Source of the DNA: Exilibacterium sp.
GTDB taxonomy: Bacteria; Pseudomonadota; Gammaproteobacteria; Pseudomonadales; Cellvibrionaceae
Reading direction: 5' to 3'
Length of the DNA stretch: 52,425 nt
Assembly (NCBI GenBank): GCA_028280195.1
Contig: JANQMH010000120.1
Location: 1 to 52,425 of the forward strand
A model generated the notes under the pieces. That model was given only the letters and a program-made list of their open reading frames with translations. It had not been told where the DNA came from and did no database searches. Both the position numbers and the translations under genes were made by a program. This document shows positions 51,700 through 52,425 of this stretch, one piece after another; within the stretch, counting starts at the first letter, position 1; the number at the start of each line of letters is the position of its first letter.

Positions 51700-52425
51700 T
51701 TGCCCCAGCGCCGAAGCTCAATTCTCTTTGCCAGCCTGCTAACGCTGTTTCTGCTGGCGGCCGGCGCCACCGGGCAGCAGGCTCTCGACTTCGACGTATT
51801 GGATCTGGCGCCCTATGGATTCCGCGCTGAAGACGGACAGCTGCGCGGCAGTTTTGTCGAGATGCTAAAGGCAATCGGCGATCGGGCCGGCCTGACCACG
51901 CGCCAGCATCTCTACTCCGCACCGCGTATCGCGCAGAAAATGAAAAACCGGCAGTGTGCCTGCTCGATTTTTTTGCGTATGCCACAGCTGGATCGGCACT
52001 TTACTTTTGTGGCGCCAATCCCGTGGCAGATCCGTATTGTGGTGGTGGCTGAACAGCACCTGCCTTTAAACACCCTGGCTGACCTGAAGCCGCTGCGGGT
52101 GGCGGTGCCCCGCGGTATGGATTTCAACAGTCCTATCGACCGGGCCGATGCCTTTAACCGCTATCCCACCAACGGCTATCTGCAAAGTACCCGCATGCTG
52201 AAACGCGGCCGCGTCGATGCCATGGCCGGCACCGAGCCCAGTCTCGATTATTTAATGCGCCGCGAGGGCCTGCACCGGCAGATGCGGAAACTGGCCGTCG
52301 GCAGCCACCCGGCAGCGCTGTACTGCATCGATACACTGAACCAACACCGGCAACTGCGCGAGGCGGTTGCGGCTTTGACGGCAAACGGCGAGCTGGAACG
52401 CATTATCGCCAGATACAATTCGGCG
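51700..52425 (+). CDS. Periplasmic solute-binding protein (SBP_bac_3-like), 3' end outside window
   Basis: The open frame runs off the window edge, so the C-terminus is missing. A TTG at 51700 lies seven bases after GGAG and gives a standard signal peptide (RRSSILFASLLTLFLLAAGATG); in-frame ATGs at 51634 and 51649 would add an unusual N-terminal extension and lack ribosome binding sites. The mature part looks like an amino-acid-type binding protein (DLAPYGFRAEDGQLRGSFVEML, LADLKPLRVAVPRG, GRVDAMAGTEPS). It may be a transport receptor or a signalling sensor; no transporter genes are visible before the edge. Confidence 0.75.
   Translation, partial: MPQRRSSILFASLLTLFLLAAGATGQQALDFDVLDLAPYGFRAEDGQLRGSFVEMLKAIGDRAGLTTRQHLYSAPRIAQKMKNRQCACSIFLRMPQLDRHFTFVAPIPWQIRIVVVAEQHLPLNTLADLKPLRVAVPRGMDFNSPIDRADAFNRYPTNGYLQSTRMLKRGRVDAMAGTEPSLDYLMRREGLHRQMRKLAVGSHPAALYCIDTLNQHRQLREAVAALTANGELERIIARYNSA

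Noticed and set aside
51500-51985. 161-codon minus-strand frame
   Set aside because: Antisense to the signal-peptide-bearing solute-binding protein; no start signal.

Overview
The window is chromosomal DNA of a GC-rich gammaproteobacterium, probably of the Cellvibrionales/Pseudomonadales lineage. The main evidence is gene order. From memory, the block moeB-prmC-prfA-hemA / TPR lipoprotein-lolB-ispE-tRNA-Gln-prs-rplY-pth-ychF-tRNA-Met matches the Pseudomonas order almost gene for gene, and the two-ATP-cone NrdA, the PA0069-type radical SAM gene with an SOS box, and the Gac/Rsm-type RNA locus fit too. No phage, complete transposon, CRISPR array or rRNA was seen.

Layout. 1-1109: REP-like hairpin, CDGSH iron-sulfur protein, and a long nrdA control region with paired DnaA boxes and paired NrdR-like boxes. 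1110-7592: nrdA, nrdB, two small conserved genes, a response-regulator diguanylate cyclase and a CPXCG protein. 7593-7980: a GGA-rich candidate small RNA with a GacA/UvrY-type site upstream and an intrinsic terminator. 7981-9848: fumC and mgsA. 10041-11175: AT-rich accessory cassette of three unknown minus-strand genes, one a 31-aa membrane peptide. 11652-13760: small ORF, panB and a divergent LysR regulator. 14184-19024: MATE transporter, VanZ-like protein, and a CoxE/VWA plus MoxR ATPase pair. 19160-21708: Lrp-type regulator divergent from an ornithine decarboxylase, then a YbaK-type deacylase. 21786-26460: orphan ExbD, SOS-boxed radical SAM protein, AtoE-type transporter and DUF898 membrane protein. 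26560-30568: moeB-prmC-prfA-hemA. 30933-41339: the conserved TPR-lolB-ispE-tRNA-Gln-prs-rplY-pth-ychF-tRNA-Met block, interrupted after tRNA-Gln by a truncated FecI-type sigma gene and a Fur-boxed TonB-dependent receptor. 41814-47358: two paralogous 7TMR-DISM diguanylate cyclases flanking a di-heme RoxA-like cytochrome lipoprotein. 47545-48852: small membrane protein divergent from an XRE/MmyB-type regulator. 49084-51230: slipin and NfeD protease pair. 51700-end: periplasmic solute-binding protein, cut by the window edge.

Themes. Housekeeping genes (nucleotide reduction, haem, translation termination, lipoprotein sorting, isoprenoids, PRPP) carry recognisable controls: DnaA, NrdR, LexA and Fur sites. 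Cyclic-di-GMP signalling is prominent, with three GGDEF proteins, two of them around a haem protein. Short intergenic repeats built on 7-bp units ((TGACTAG)n and NNACAGC) sit at the 3' ends of lolB, prs, pth and moeB, and several supply the stop codon itself.

Best candidates for something new are the Gac/Rsm-like RNA, the cytochrome flanked by two diguanylate cyclases, the three-gene AT-rich cassette, and the iron-uptake insertion at the 3' end of tRNA-Gln.
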